From Microbacterium testaceum StLB037 (GTDB lineage: Bacteria; Actinomycetota; Actinomycetes; Actinomycetales; Microbacteriaceae), in assembly GCF_008763945.1 (NCBI RefSeq), contig NZ_VTQH01000001.1, positions 992,110 through 1,056,109 of the forward strand: a stretch of DNA of 64,000 nucleotides, in the 5' to 3' direction. A program made the translations under genes and the position numbers. Shown here in pieces: positions 42,606 to 51,863 of the stretch; the first letter of the stretch is position 1; the number at the start of each line of letters is the position of its first letter. The notes under the pieces are model-generated. The model was not told the origin of the DNA. It saw only the letters and a program-made list of their open reading frames with translations, and ran no database searches.

Positions 42606-44077
42606 GACTCCTGACTGCCCTCGACCCAGGCGAGGTACTCCTCCGACACGGTGCCCGTGACGTACCGCCCGTCGAAGCAGCTCATGTCGAGGTCGACCAG
42701 GTCGGTGCCCTCCATGATCGCAGCCTTCAGGTCGTCGACCTCCTGGTACACGAGGTAGTCGCAGCCAAGCTCTTCGGCGATCTCGGGGATCGTCCGGCCG
42801 TGGGCCACGAGCTCATGACGCGAGGGCATGTTGATGCCGTACACGTGGGGATACCGCACCGGCGGGGCGGCCGACGCGAACGTCACGCTCTTGGCCCCGG
42901 CATCCCGAGCCATCTGGATGATCTCGCGACTGGTGGTGCCGCGCACGATCGAGTCGTCGACCAGCAGCACGTTCTTGCCCTGGAACTCCGTCGACATCGC
43001 GTTGAGCTTCTGGCGCACGCTCTTCTTGCGCACCGCCTGCCCCGGCATGATGAAGGTGCGGCCGACGTAGCGGTTCTTGTAGAAGCCCTCGCGGTACTCG
43101 ATGCCGAGCTTGCGGGCCACCTGCATCGCCGCCGGACGCGCGGAGTCGGGGATCGGCATGACCACGTCGATCGCCCCCGCGGGGGTGTACTTCGCGACCG
43201 TGTCGGCCAGGCGCTCGCCCATGCGCAGGCGCGTCTCGTAGACCGAGACGCCGTTCATGACCGAGTCGGGGCGGGCGAGGTAGACGTACTCGAACGAGCA
43301 CGGCGCGAGCGTGGGATTCTCGGCGCACTGCTGCGCGTGCAGCGTGCCGTCGAGCGTGATGAATACCGCCTCGCCGGGGAGCACGTCGCGCACGACCTCG
43401 AAGCCGGCGTTCTCGAGCACCAGCGACTCCGACGCCACGATGTACTCGTCGCGTGGCTCTCCGCCCGGCACGTGGGCCGCGGCACGCTTGCCGAGGATGA
43501 GGGGCCGGATGCCGAACGGGTCGCGGAACGCGAGCAACCCGTACCCCGCGATGAGGGCGATCGAGGCGTACGAGCCCTCGACGCGCTCGTGCACGCGTGA
43601 AACGGCGCGAAACACCTGGGCCGGGTCGAGGTCGGGACCGGTGATCTCGGACTGCAGCTCGGAGCCGAGGATGTTCACGAGCAGCTCGGTGTCGCTGCTG
43701 GTGTTGAGGTGACGGCGGTCCTTGTGGAAGAGCTCGGTGGTCAGCTCGCGCGTATTCGTGAGGTTGCCGTTGTGCACGAGCACGATGCCGTACGGCGCGT
43801 TGACGTAGAAGGGCTGCGCCTCTTCTTCGTTCGACGCGGTGCCCTTGGTGGCGTACCGCACGTGACCGAGACCGATGTCGCCGAGCAGGGCGCGCATGTC
43901 GCGGGTGCGGAAGGCCTCGCGCACCTGGCCGCGCGCCTTGTGGATGTGGAACACGCCGCTGGACTCGGCCGTGGCCATGCCCGTGGAGTCCTGTCCCCGG
44001 TGCTGGAGGAGCAGGAGCGCGTCGTAGATCTCCTGGTTGACCGGGCCCTGCCCGGCCATGCCGACGATGCCGCACAT
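42602..44077 (-). CDS. purF: Amidophosphoribosyltransferase
   Basis: A 491-residue enzyme catalysing the first committed step of purine synthesis: PRPP plus glutamine to 5-phosphoribosylamine. The nucleophile Cys2 is exposed directly (MCGIVGM), so no propeptide is seen. The glutaminase domain shows RGQDSTGMA and GHVRYATKG. The PRPP loop is VLLVDDSIVRGTTS. It starts 6 bp after purM. Confidence 0.97.
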   Translation of the reverse strand: MCGIVGMAGQGPVNQEIYDALLLLQHRGQDSTGMATAESSGVFHIHKARGQVREAFRTRDMRALLGDIGLGHVRYATKGTASNEEEAQPFYVNAPYGIVLVHNGNLTNTRELTTELFHKDRRHLNTSSDTELLVNILGSELQSEITGPDLDPAQVFRAVSRVHERVEGSYASIALIAGYGLLAFRDPFGIRPLILGKRAAAHVPGGEPRDEYIVASESLVLENAGFEVVRDVLPGEAVFITLDGTLHAQQCAENPTLAPCSFEYVYLARPDSVMNGVSVYETRLRMGERLADTVAKYTPAGAIDVVMPIPDSARPAAMQVARKLGIEYREGFYKNRYVGRTFIMPGQAVRKKSVRQKLNAMSTEFQGKNVLLVDDSIVRGTTSREIIQMARDAGAKSVTFASAAPPVRYPHVYGINMPSRHELVAHGRTIPEIAEELGCDYLVYQEVDDLKAAIMEGTDLVDLDMSCFDGRYVTGTVSEEYLAWVEGSQES

Positions 44078-44083
44078 GGGGTG

Positions 44084-45226
44084 TTAGATCGCTCCGTTCG
44101 CCGGCGCACCGGCATCCGCGTAGGTTCCGACCAGGCGCACCGCGCCCCCGTCGACGCCCTTCGCGCCCTGTTCGTACTCGCCGTCCGGGCGCGCGCCGTC
44201 GCGGACGACGCCGACCTGCCACGTGGCGATTCCGTCTGCCTGCAGCGCCGCGGTCGCGGCATCCGCCACCTCGGGGGCGACGACGGCGAGGAAGCCGATG
44301 CCGAGGTTCCACGTCCCTTCGGTCGCGGTGAGCTCGAGCCCGCCCATCTCCGCGAGCACCCGGAACACCGGCGAGGGGCTCCAGGTCGAGCGGTCGACAT
44401 CGACCCAGCTGTCCTGCGGGAGCACGCGCGCGAGGTTGGCGGCGATCCCGCCCCCGGTGACATGACTGAGCGAATGGATGCCGGCACCCACCGCCCCGTC
44501 GTCGAGCAGGCGCAGCAGCGGCGAGGTGTACAGGCGCGTGGGCTCGAGGAGCGCCTCGCCCCAGGTGCCGCCGAGCTCGGCCGAGGCCGCGCCGTAGGCG
44601 ATGCCCGCACCGGTGATGATGTGGCGCACGAGCGAGTAGCCGTTGGAGTGCAGGCCGCTCGAGGCGAGGGCCAGCACGACGTCGCCCGCTCGGACGCGAT
44701 CGGCGCCGAGCATGCGGTCGGCCTCGACGACGCCGGTCGCCGCGCCCGCGACGTCGTAGTCGTCGATGCCGAGCAGGCCCGGGTGCTCGGCGGTCTCGCC
44801 GCCGACGAGCGCCGTGCCGGTCATCGCACAGCCGCGGGCGATGCCCGCGACGATGTCGGCGATGCGCTGCGGGACGACCTTGCCGCACGCGATGTAGTCG
44901 GTCATGAACAGCGGACGGGCGCCGACCACGACGATGTCGTCGACGACCATGCCGACGAGGTCTTCGCCGATCGTGTCGTGCTTGTCGATCGCCTGCGCGA
45001 TCGCGACCTTCGTGCCGACGCCGTCGGTGCTGGTCGCGAGCAGGGGGCGCGTGTAGTCGCGCAGCGCGGAGGCGTCGAAGAGACCGGCGAAACCGCCGAC
45101 CCCACCGAGCACCTCGGGCCCGTGCGTGCGACGCACGGCCGACTTCATCAGTTCGACGGCGAGATCTCCGGCGGCGGTATCGACGCCTGCGGCGGAGTAC
45201 GGGTTTTCGTGGGGAGCGGAAGCCAC
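44084..45226 (-). CDS. purM: Phosphoribosylformylglycinamidine cyclo-ligase (AIR synthetase)
   Basis: A 380-residue ATP-dependent enzyme that closes FGAM to AIR, the fifth step of purine synthesis. It carries the family N-terminal block (YSAAGVDTAAGD), STDGVGTK, VDDIVVVGARPLFMTDYIACG, GGETAEHPG and HVTGGGIAANL. The start is GTG at 45226. It leads the purM-purF-MFS operon and diverges from the gene at 45320. Confidence 0.97.
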   Translation of the reverse strand: MASAPHENPYSAAGVDTAAGDLAVELMKSAVRRTHGPEVLGGVGGFAGLFDASALRDYTRPLLATSTDGVGTKVAIAQAIDKHDTIGEDLVGMVVDDIVVVGARPLFMTDYIACGKVVPQRIADIVAGIARGCAMTGTALVGGETAEHPGLLGIDDYDVAGAATGVVEADRMLGADRVRAGDVVLALASSGLHSNGYSLVRHIITGAGIAYGAASAELGGTWGEALLEPTRLYTSPLLRLLDDGAVGAGIHSLSHVTGGGIAANLARVLPQDSWVDVDRSTWSPSPVFRVLAEMGGLELTATEGTWNLGIGFLAVVAPEVADAATAALQADGIATWQVGVVRDGARPDGEYEQGAKGVDGGAVRLVGTYADAGAPANGAI

Positions 45227-45319
45227 CGCAACAGACTACCCGGGGCGGACACGCGCGGGCACCGCGGTCCCGGCGCAAGGCCCATCCCTCGGACTCCTCC
45301 CGCTCCTTACAATGACGCC

Positions 45320-45931
45320 ATGACGGGCGGTCGGCCGGAGTGGGTGATCCGCGAGGACGCGGCGCAATCGGTACTCGTCGCGCTCTATCTGCGCCAGGTT
45401 CTCGGCATCCGTTCTCCCGAAGAACTTCCCGCGCTGCGACGCGTCCCCCCGCCCTGGGTGGATGAGCGGACGGATGCCACGCAAGCGCAGCTCGAACGCG
45501 AGTGGCGCGAATACTGGGCGATGACGGTGGAGCCGCAGGCGCACCCCTCCCCCGTGCCGCTCGAGCTGATCGACGGGTTCGAGACGCTGGTGACCCTTCC
45601 GGTCGAGGGCTCGGAGACGCTGCGCGCGGCGATCCGGGCGCACGCCGACGACGCCGTCGACTTCGCCCGGCTCGCCCACGACCGGTATTCCCGCGAGGCC
45701 GCTGCCCGGCCCGGGGTGTCGTACCGCGCCTACGCGAGCGCGATCGCCGCGCACGAGCGGACGGTCGGCCGGCGCGCGCACTCGTTCGAGCTGAACGTGC
45801 AGGTGCTCCCGTTGGCGCAGCGGGGCGTGTGGTGGATCGGCTCGCTCACCGTCGCGGTGACCGACGGCTTGCGCGGCGACGTCGCCGCCTTCGACGCCGC
45901 GATCCACCCGATCATCGCCGAACTGGCCTGA
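45320..45931 (+). CDS. Conserved hypothetical protein
   Basis: A 203-residue soluble protein rich in Ala, Glu and Arg, with HAHADDAVDFARLAHDRYS-like helices and a C-terminal strand region (RGVWWIGSLTVAVTDG). No membrane segment, signal or metal motif is clear and I recognise no family. Coding pattern and conservation-like composition suggest a real gene. It starts at an ATG 93 bp from divergent purM; TTACAAT upstream could be a -10, giving a near-leaderless mRNA. Confidence 0.7.
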   Translation: MTGGRPEWVIREDAAQSVLVALYLRQVLGIRSPEELPALRRVPPPWVDERTDATQAQLEREWREYWAMTVEPQAHPSPVPLELIDGFETLVTLPVEGSETLRAAIRAHADDAVDFARLAHDRYSREAAARPGVSYRAYASAIAAHERTVGRRAHSFELNVQVLPLAQRGVWWIGSLTVAVTDGLRGDVAAFDAAIHPIIAELA

Positions 45932-45949
45932 CGGGCGGGTGGGCGCGCT

Positions 45950-46019
45950 GGCGGACGGCCGGGCTTGGGCGGGTGGGGGCGCCGGGTCAGGGCTCCGGCG
46001 GACGGCCGGGTTCGGGCGG
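45950..46019. repeat. Two 23-bp direct repeats
   Basis: GGCGGACGGCCGGG-(C/T)T-(T/C/G)GGGCGG-type sequences occur at 45950-45972 and 45997-46019, nearly identical and 47 bp apart. They fill the gap after the hypothetical gene. Slippage-type origin is likely; no function is visible. Confidence 0.55.
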
Positions 46020-46026
46020 CCGGGGC

Positions 46027-46362
46027 TCAGGCGCCGTGCTGCTCGTGCGCGACGGTGACCTGGCGGGTGCGCCCGCCGACCGTGCGCTCGAAGATCAGCG
46101 CGACGACCGCGCCGACCGCGACGCCGAGCACCACGAAGATCAGCGCGGTGAAGCCGAAGACCTGCATCTGCGAGTACACGACCTGCGTGTAGGGGCTGAT
46201 GTCGGACCCGTCGATGAGGACGGTGAGCAGCAGAGCGACGAGGATGCCGAGGAACGCTCCGGCCGCCAAGAACACGCCGTACTTCGGGGCGCGACGGACC
46301 GTCAGCGTCTGTCGCTCGTCGTGAGAGGAGGACGGTCGTTCGGGGGCGGGCTGCTCGGCCAT
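46027..46362 (-). CDS. Small membrane protein with two helices
   Basis: A 111-residue protein. It has a charged N-terminus, hydrophobic segments at about residues 27-48 and 63-88, and a short charged tail. I do not recognise the family; similar small proteins are common near transporters in actinobacteria. The ATG at 46362 is chosen because the upstream in-frame extension is repeat-like and poorly coding. Confidence 0.7.
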   Translation of the reverse strand: MAEQPAPERPSSSHDERQTLTVRRAPKYGVFLAAGAFLGILVALLLTVLIDGSDISPYTQVVYSQMQVFGFTALIFVVLGVAVGAVVALIFERTVGGRTRQVTVAHEQHGA

Positions 46363-46470
46363 ATGCCCATTCTCCCACCGCCGCGCCGTCTCGGGGTCGC
46401 TGTCTCTCGCCGTCGAGAAGGGCCGGGGTGCGGCGGGCCGGGCGAGGGCCGGGCCCGGGGCCCCAGGCGG

Positions 46471-46535
46471 GATAAACGCTCGCTGCACTGGGAAACGCCC
46501 TCCGCGAGCGTTTGCCAGTGCGGTGAGCGTTTATC
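46471..46535. repeat. Large imperfect inverted repeat
   Basis: Arms of 28 bp at 46471-46498 and 46508-46535 match at 25 positions (GATAAACGCTCGCTGCACTG read against its complement), with a 9-base loop. An inner AAACGC/GCGTTT symmetry also exists. No protein is encoded. It looks like a palindromic intergenic unit and could fold as a long RNA hairpin. Confidence 0.7.
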
Positions 46536-46561
46536 TGCGGGGTGCGGGCGGGGACTGCCGC

Positions 46562-46634
46562 CGAGATCACACGAACGGCTCGAGATCACAGCGAATGGGC
46601 GCCGGTTGCCGCGTGATCTCGTGCGGACCGTGTG
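46562..46634. repeat. 73-bp GAGATCAC element, copy 1
   Basis: It begins CGAGATCACACG and ends GTGATCTCG-TGCGGAC-CGTGTG, so its ends are near inverted repeats; a second GAGATCAC lies inside. The same boundary sequences and the same 73-bp length recur at 54815-54887. It is intergenic, just downstream of the lacI-type gene. Confidence 0.6.
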
Positions 46635-46654
46635 TTCTGGTGAGGGCAGGGGGG

Positions 46655-47623
46655 TCACCGAGGAGCGCGCGGAGGGGCCGTCGAACCGCGCACGATCAAC
46701 TGCGACGGCAGCACGGTCTCTTCTGGAGAGACGGTGCCCCCCATGGCCTGCAGCAGGAGATCGACGGCCAGGGCCCCCGCGCGGGTGATGGGCATGCGCA
46801 CGGTGGTGAGGCTCGGCGTGACGGCACCGGCGAGCTCGATGTCGTCGATGCCCACGAGGCTGACGTCGTCGGGGCACGCGCGACCGAGCTCGGCCATACC
46901 GGCCTCGAGACCGAGTGCGACGAGGTCGTTGTAGGCGATGACCGCGGTGGCACCGCTGGCGACGGCCGCCGCTGCTCCCGCTCGTCCGCCCTGGATGGAT
47001 GCCGCGTGGTTGCTCAACCGTGTCAGGCGGATGCCGAACCGCTCGCACGCGCGCGCCACGGCGTCGGCGCGCTGCTCGTCGGCCCATGAGCCGTGCGGCC
47101 CCGACGCATAGGCGATGTGGTCGTGCCCCAGGGCCGAGAGGTGTTCGACCGCCTGGGTCGGGCCGCGCTCGGCGTCCATCACCACGCACACGGCGCCGTC
47201 GATGACGCGGTTCACGATGACGTGCGGCGTCTCGCCGACGAGATCGAGCACCTCTCGCTCGGGGAGGCGGGGCGAGCACAGCAACAACCCGTCCGTGCGA
47301 CACCCGAGCTCGATTGCCTCGCGTTCACGGCGCAGATCCTCGTCGGCGTCGAACAGCACGATGCGGTGACGTCCGTGCCAGGCCTGACCCTGTATTGCCT
47401 TGAGCAGGGTCGCGTAGACCGGGTTCGCGGCATCCGGGACCACGACGGCGATCGTGCGCGTGCCGACCGCAGCCTGAGTCGTCGCGTACCCCAGCTCGGC
47501 CGCGGCCCGGCGCACGCGGTCCAGAGTGGCGGGTGCGAGCCGGTCGGGCTCGCCGAAGGCGCGCGACGCCGTGGCGATCGACACGCCCGCGTGCCGTGCC
47601 ACCTCGGTCAGATTCGCCGCCAT
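46655..47623 (-). CDS. LacI-family transcriptional regulator
   Basis: A 322-residue repressor. The helix-turn-helix TEVARHAGVSIATASRAFG is at the N-terminus. A periplasmic-binding-protein-like effector domain follows (IAVVVPDAANPVYATLLKAIQG, AYNDLVALG, VGIDDIELA). It diverges from the sugar-acid operon, and GTTTGTACAAAC lies between them, so it most likely represses that operon until a pathway intermediate or substrate binds. ATG at 47623 is preferred; GTG at 47629 is possible. Confidence 0.93.
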   Translation of the reverse strand: MAANLTEVARHAGVSIATASRAFGEPDRLAPATLDRVRRAAAELGYATTQAAVGTRTIAVVVPDAANPVYATLLKAIQGQAWHGRHRIVLFDADEDLRREREAIELGCRTDGLLLCSPRLPEREVLDLVGETPHVIVNRVIDGAVCVVMDAERGPTQAVEHLSALGHDHIAYASGPHGSWADEQRADAVARACERFGIRLTRLSNHAASIQGGRAGAAAAVASGATAVIAYNDLVALGLEAGMAELGRACPDDVSLVGIDDIELAGAVTPSLTTVRMPITRAGALAVDLLLQAMGGTVSPEETVLPSQLIVRGSTAPPRAPR

Positions 47624-47677
47624 CCCCACCGTCTCTCTGCGTTCGTTCCATCATCGTGCATGCCGACCTGAAAACCT

Positions 47678-47706
47678 TTGACAAGTTTGTACAAACCCTG
47701 CACACT
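47678..47706 (+). promoter_or_regulatory. Promoter and operator of the sugar-acid operon
   Basis: TTGACA (47678-47683) is a consensus -35; 17 bp on, CACACT (47701-47706) is a weak -10. Between them lies the perfect 12-bp palindrome GTTTGTACAAAC (47685-47696), well placed for repression by the divergent LacI-type protein. Confidence 0.65.
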
Positions 47707-47771
47707 GCTTACATGCCGATCATCGACGATCTCCCCCGGTCGAGCCCCGCCGCGCAGACGGGAGCGCGCGC

Positions 47772-49253
47772 GTGAGCGCCCGACTCGAGCGCAGCGACGC
47801 GACGGCCGCGCCCTCCGGCGCCGGCATCGTGCACCTCGGACTCGGCAGTTTCCACCGCGCCCATCAGGCCGTCTACACCGCCGCCGCGATGCGCGCGGAG
47901 GGCGGCGGCTGGGGCATCGTCGGCGTCGCCTCGCGCTCGCGCCGGGTCGTCGACGCCCTGCACGCGCAGGATCACCTGTACTCCGTGGCGACGATCTCGC
48001 CCGCCGGCACGACCCTCGACATCCCCGGGGTGCACACCGATTCGTATGTCGCCGCCGACGACCCGGACCGCGTGGTGGCCGATCTCGCCGACCCGCGCAT
48101 TCGCATCGCGACGCTCACGGTGACCGAGAACGGCTACAGCTACTCCAACGCCACCCAGCGCCTCGACGTCGCCGACCCCCTCGTCGCCGCCGACCTGAGC
48201 GGAGCCGCGCCTCGCTCGACCATCGGACAGCTCGCCCGCGGACTGCAGCGCCGGGCCGCGACGGGCGGTGAACCGATCGCGATTCTGAGCTGCGACAACC
48301 TCCTGTCGAACGGCTCGCACACCGAGAAGCTCGTGCGGGCCTTCCTGCAGGAGCTTCCGGATGCCGAGTCGGCCGACGCCCTGGCCTACCTCGACCGCGC
48401 GGTGACCTTCCCCTCGAGCATGGTCGATCGCATCGTCCCCTCCACCACCCCCGAGCTCACCGATCGCGTCGCCGCCCTCCTCGGCGTCCGCGACGAGGTG
48501 CCCGTGCCCGCCGAACCGTTCACGATGTGGGCGATCGAAGATCGCTTCGCGGGCGGTCGCCCCGCGTGGGAAGCCGGAGGCGCGGTGTTCACCGACGAGG
48601 TGGGCGCGTACGAATTGCTCAAGGTGCGCCTGCTCAACGGCACGCACTCTCTGATCGCCTACCTCGGCGCCCTGCGCGGGGTTCCCACGATCCCGGATGC
48701 CATCGGCCTGGCCGACGTCGAAGCCGCCGCCACCGCGATCCTGCGGGGCGAGTACGAGCCCTCGGTCACCGCCCCGCGCGGTGTCGACATCGCCGCGTAC
48801 GAGCGCGACCTGTTCGCCCGCTGGGGCAACAGCGCTCTCGGACACCGCACGAGCCAGGTCGGCTCCGACGGATCGGTCAAGCTCGGCCAGCGTATCCCCG
48901 GCCCGGTCGCCCAGGCGTTCGAGCGGGGAGAGTTCCCTCACCTGATCGCCCTCACCGTGGCCGCGTACCTCGCGTGCATCGCTCCGCCCGCGGGCTTCGA
49001 CCCCGGCCCTCACGCTGCGGCGATGACCGATCCGGCGCGGGAGCGCCTCACCGCCGTCGCCGCCCGCGGCGGCCGCGACCTCGCCGCCCGCGCGATCGTC
49101 GAGCTGCAGCTGTTCGGCGAAGACCTCGCACACCGCACCGCCTTCGTCGACCGCGTCGGCGACCTTCTCGACACGATCGTCGAGCGGGGCATCGACAGCG
49201 CGATCGCCGAGAGTCTCTCGGCATCCGGCACCTTCGCCCCCACCTCCCCCTGA
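47772..49253 (+). CDS. uxuB: Mannitol dehydrogenase-family protein, probable fructuronate reductase
   Basis: A 493-residue NAD(P)-dependent long-chain polyol dehydrogenase. The dinucleotide motif GIVHLGLGSFHRAHQA is at the N-terminus and the signature KVRLLNGTHS contains the catalytic Lys. With mannonate dehydratase, KDG kinase and KDPG aldolase in the same operon, the likely reaction is D-fructuronate to D-mannonate. Mannitol or altronate activity cannot be excluded from sequence. The start is GTG at 47772, coupled (GTGA) to a possible 20-codon leader ORF starting at 47713. Confidence 0.9.
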   Translation: MSARLERSDATAAPSGAGIVHLGLGSFHRAHQAVYTAAAMRAEGGGWGIVGVASRSRRVVDALHAQDHLYSVATISPAGTTLDIPGVHTDSYVAADDPDRVVADLADPRIRIATLTVTENGYSYSNATQRLDVADPLVAADLSGAAPRSTIGQLARGLQRRAATGGEPIAILSCDNLLSNGSHTEKLVRAFLQELPDAESADALAYLDRAVTFPSSMVDRIVPSTTPELTDRVAALLGVRDEVPVPAEPFTMWAIEDRFAGGRPAWEAGGAVFTDEVGAYELLKVRLLNGTHSLIAYLGALRGVPTIPDAIGLADVEAAATAILRGEYEPSVTAPRGVDIAAYERDLFARWGNSALGHRTSQVGSDGSVKLGQRIPGPVAQAFERGEFPHLIALTVAAYLACIAPPAGFDPGPHAAAMTDPARERLTAVAARGGRDLAARAIVELQLFGEDLAHRTAFVDRVGDLLDTIVERGIDSAIAESLSASGTFAPTSP

Positions 49254-49297
49254 ACCCACCCGCGCCCACCCGGGCGCACAGACTCGAAGGAGACGCG

Positions 49298-50302
49298 ATG
49301 AAGCTCCTCGCGATCCACGCCGCGGAGGACATCCGCTGGGAAGACCGTCCCACCCCCGAACCCGGTGACGGCGAGGTGCGGCTGCGCGTGCGCTACGTCG
49401 GCATCTGCGGGTCGGACCTGCACTACTACTTCCACGGCAAGAACGGCGAGTACGCGGTGCGCGAGCCCCTGACCCCCGGTCACGAACTGTCGGCCGAGGT
49501 CGACCTCGACCCCTCGGGTCGCCTCGCGCCGGGCACGCCCGTCACCGTGCACCCCGCGCGCTTCGGCCCCTCGGTGCCGGGCCTCGAGGAGCGCCCGCAC
49601 CTGCGCGCGGGCGGCGACTACCTCGGCAGCGCCGCGGGCTTCCCGCACCGACAGGGCGGAGCCGCCGAGCTGCTCGTGGTCGAGGAGCACATGATCCGCG
49701 TGCTGCCCGAGGGGCTGTCGCTCGAGCGCGCCGCCCTCGCCGAGCCCCTGGCCGTCGCCATTCACGCGGTGAGCCTCGCGGGCGACCTCTCGGGCAAGCG
49801 GGCGCTCGTGATCGGCTCCGGCCCCATCGGCCTGCTCGTCGCGGCAGCCGCCGTGCACGCGGGAGCCGACCTGGTCGCCGCGAGCGACGTGCGCCCCGAG
49901 CCCCTCGAACGCGCTCGCGCCCTGGGCGCGGCCGAAACCTTCCTCGTGGGCACCGACACGATCGAGAACGAGTCGTTCGACGTCGTCTTCGAGTGCTCCG
50001 GCGTCGGTGTGGCCCTCACCCAGGCCGTCCGCGCCGCTCGCCGCGCCGGCACCGTCGTGCAGGTGGGCATGCTTCCGGACGCCGAGCTCGGGGTGAACCT
50101 CGCCCCGATGCTCGCGAAGGAGCTGACGCTGCGCGGGGCCTTCCGCTTCTCGAGCGAGATCGACGACGCCATCGCGATGCTCGCCTCGACCGACGCGCTC
50201 GACACCGTCGTGTCGCACGTCGTCCCCGCCGCCGACGCGGTCAGCGCGTTCGCCGTGGCGCGGGACTCCTCGGCATCCGCCAAAGTCCTGCTCGCCCTCT
50301 GA
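49298..50302 (+). CDS. Zinc-type alcohol dehydrogenase, probable L-gulonate/L-idonate 5-dehydrogenase
   Basis: A 334-residue medium-chain dehydrogenase, closest in style to IdnD/RspB. The catalytic zinc site is intact: Cys37 (GICGSDLHYY), GHE at 61-63 and Glu149 (LAEPLA). The Rossmann motif is IGSGPIGLL. The four-Cys structural zinc lobe expected at about residues 84-110 is absent, replaced by a Cys-free segment. The operon suggests it makes fructuronate from L-gulonate, or a keto-gluconate from L-idonate. GAAGGAG precedes the ATG. Confidence 0.88.
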   Translation: MKLLAIHAAEDIRWEDRPTPEPGDGEVRLRVRYVGICGSDLHYYFHGKNGEYAVREPLTPGHELSAEVDLDPSGRLAPGTPVTVHPARFGPSVPGLEERPHLRAGGDYLGSAAGFPHRQGGAAELLVVEEHMIRVLPEGLSLERAALAEPLAVAIHAVSLAGDLSGKRALVIGSGPIGLLVAAAAVHAGADLVAASDVRPEPLERARALGAAETFLVGTDTIENESFDVVFECSGVGVALTQAVRAARRAGTVVQVGMLPDAELGVNLAPMLAKELTLRGAFRFSSEIDDAIAMLASTDALDTVVSHVVPAADAVSAFAVARDSSASAKVLLAL

Positions 50303-50369
50303 GCGGGCCCCTGAACATCCCCCGACACCCAGCGATCCCGCTACGCATCACCTACGAAGGAGTAATCCG

Positions 50370-51770
50370 ATGAGCAGCTCATCCGCCCCCGGCGTCGACG
50401 CCTCGACGTCGCCGCCCGTCGCCAAACGGTCCGTCGGCGACCTCGCCCGCGCCGCCGTCTCGGGCTGGCTCGGCACCGCGCTGGAGTTCATGGACTTCCA
50501 GCTCTACTCGCTCGCCGCAGCCCTCGTGTTCAGCCAGATCTTCTTCGCCGGCGGCGACGCCGCGATGGCGGTCGTGCTCGCGATGGCGACCTACGGCGTG
50601 GGCTACGTGGCCCGCCCGGTCGGCGCGTTCTTCTTCGCCCGCATCGGCGACAAGATCGGCCGCAAGCAGGTGCTGTTCTACACGATCCTGCTGATGGGCG
50701 CCGCGACCACCCTGATCGGCGTGCTGCCCACCTACGAGCAGGTCGGCATCCTCGCCCCGATCCTCCTGGTGGTCCTCCGCCTCGCGCAGGGCTTCGGCGC
50801 CGGTGCCGAGATCTCGGGCGCGGGCGTCATGCTCGCCGAGTACGCCCCCGACAACCGCCGCGGCATCGTCGCCTCGCTCGTCGCGCTCGGCACCAACTGC
50901 GGAACGCTGTTCGCCTCGGGCATCTGGGCGATCCTGCTCGCCGTGATGATGGAGAGCGACGTCATCGCGTGGGGCTGGCGCATCCCCTTCATCGGCAGCG
51001 CCGTCATCATGCTCTTCGCCCTGTGGGTGCGCTTCAACCTCAAGGAGAGCCCCGTCTTCGAGGAGCGCACCGACGTCGTCGACGGTAAGGCGCTCTCGCG
51101 CGCCGAGCTGCACAAGGTCGCCACCGAGACCAACGACATCCGCACGCTCGAGTCGCTGCAGAAGAAGCCCCTCAAAGCCGTGCTCGTGTCGTTCTTCCTG
51201 CGCTTCGGTCAGGCCGGCAACTCCGGCATCGTGCAGACGTACCTCATCTCGTTCATCACGATCACCCTCGCGATCTCGAAGGAGGTCGGCCCCGAGATCG
51301 TCATCGTCTCGTCGCTGATCGGCTTCCTCACGATCCCGCTCGTCGGCTTCCTCGGCGACAAGTTCGGCCGCCGCCGCATGTACATCGTCATGTCGGCGCT
51401 GTCGCTGGTGCTGATCGTGCCGACGCTGCTGATGATCAACTCCCGCGAGGTCGGTGCGATCTTCGTCGGCTACGCGCTCATCCACAACATCTCGGTGCTG
51501 GGCCTGGCGTCGATGGAGAACATCTCGATCCCCGAGATCTTCGGCGCCCGCAACCGCTACACCCTCACCGCTGTCGTGCGCGAGATCGCCGCGATCGTCG
51601 CCACGGGCATCGGTCCGGTCATCGCCGCCGCGTGGGTGGCCGCCGCCACCGGCAGCATCGTGCCGATCATGGTGCTCATGGGCGTCTTCACCGCGTCGGC
51701 CCTGGTCGCCGCGATCGTGGCCCCCGAGTGGACCGGTCGCGATCTGCGGGATCCTCGCCCCGCGATGTGA
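50370..51770 (+). CDS. MFS metabolite:H+ symporter (MHS family)
   Basis: A 466-residue twelve-helix transporter. It has the MHS features GWLGTALEFMDFQLYS in helix 1, the loop ARIGDKIGRKQVL and a repeated DKFGRRRMY in the second half. MHS proteins import organic acids and osmolytes. In this operon the likely cargo is the pathway substrate, such as L-gulonate, L-idonate or a hexuronate. GAAGGAG precedes the ATG. Confidence 0.92.
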   Translation: MSSSSAPGVDASTSPPVAKRSVGDLARAAVSGWLGTALEFMDFQLYSLAAALVFSQIFFAGGDAAMAVVLAMATYGVGYVARPVGAFFFARIGDKIGRKQVLFYTILLMGAATTLIGVLPTYEQVGILAPILLVVLRLAQGFGAGAEISGAGVMLAEYAPDNRRGIVASLVALGTNCGTLFASGIWAILLAVMMESDVIAWGWRIPFIGSAVIMLFALWVRFNLKESPVFEERTDVVDGKALSRAELHKVATETNDIRTLESLQKKPLKAVLVSFFLRFGQAGNSGIVQTYLISFITITLAISKEVGPEIVIVSSLIGFLTIPLVGFLGDKFGRRRMYIVMSALSLVLIVPTLLMINSREVGAIFVGYALIHNISVLGLASMENISIPEIFGARNRYTLTAVVREIAAIVATGIGPVIAAAWVAAATGSIVPIMVLMGVFTASALVAAIVAPEWTGRDLRDPRPAM

Positions 51771-51863
51771 TCCCGCGCGGGGGCGCTCTCGGGCGCCCCG
51801 TGCCCCGGGCGGGTTCGTGACGGCGGACCCGCCCGGCATCCCTCCCCTCCTGCGCGTCCCCTC

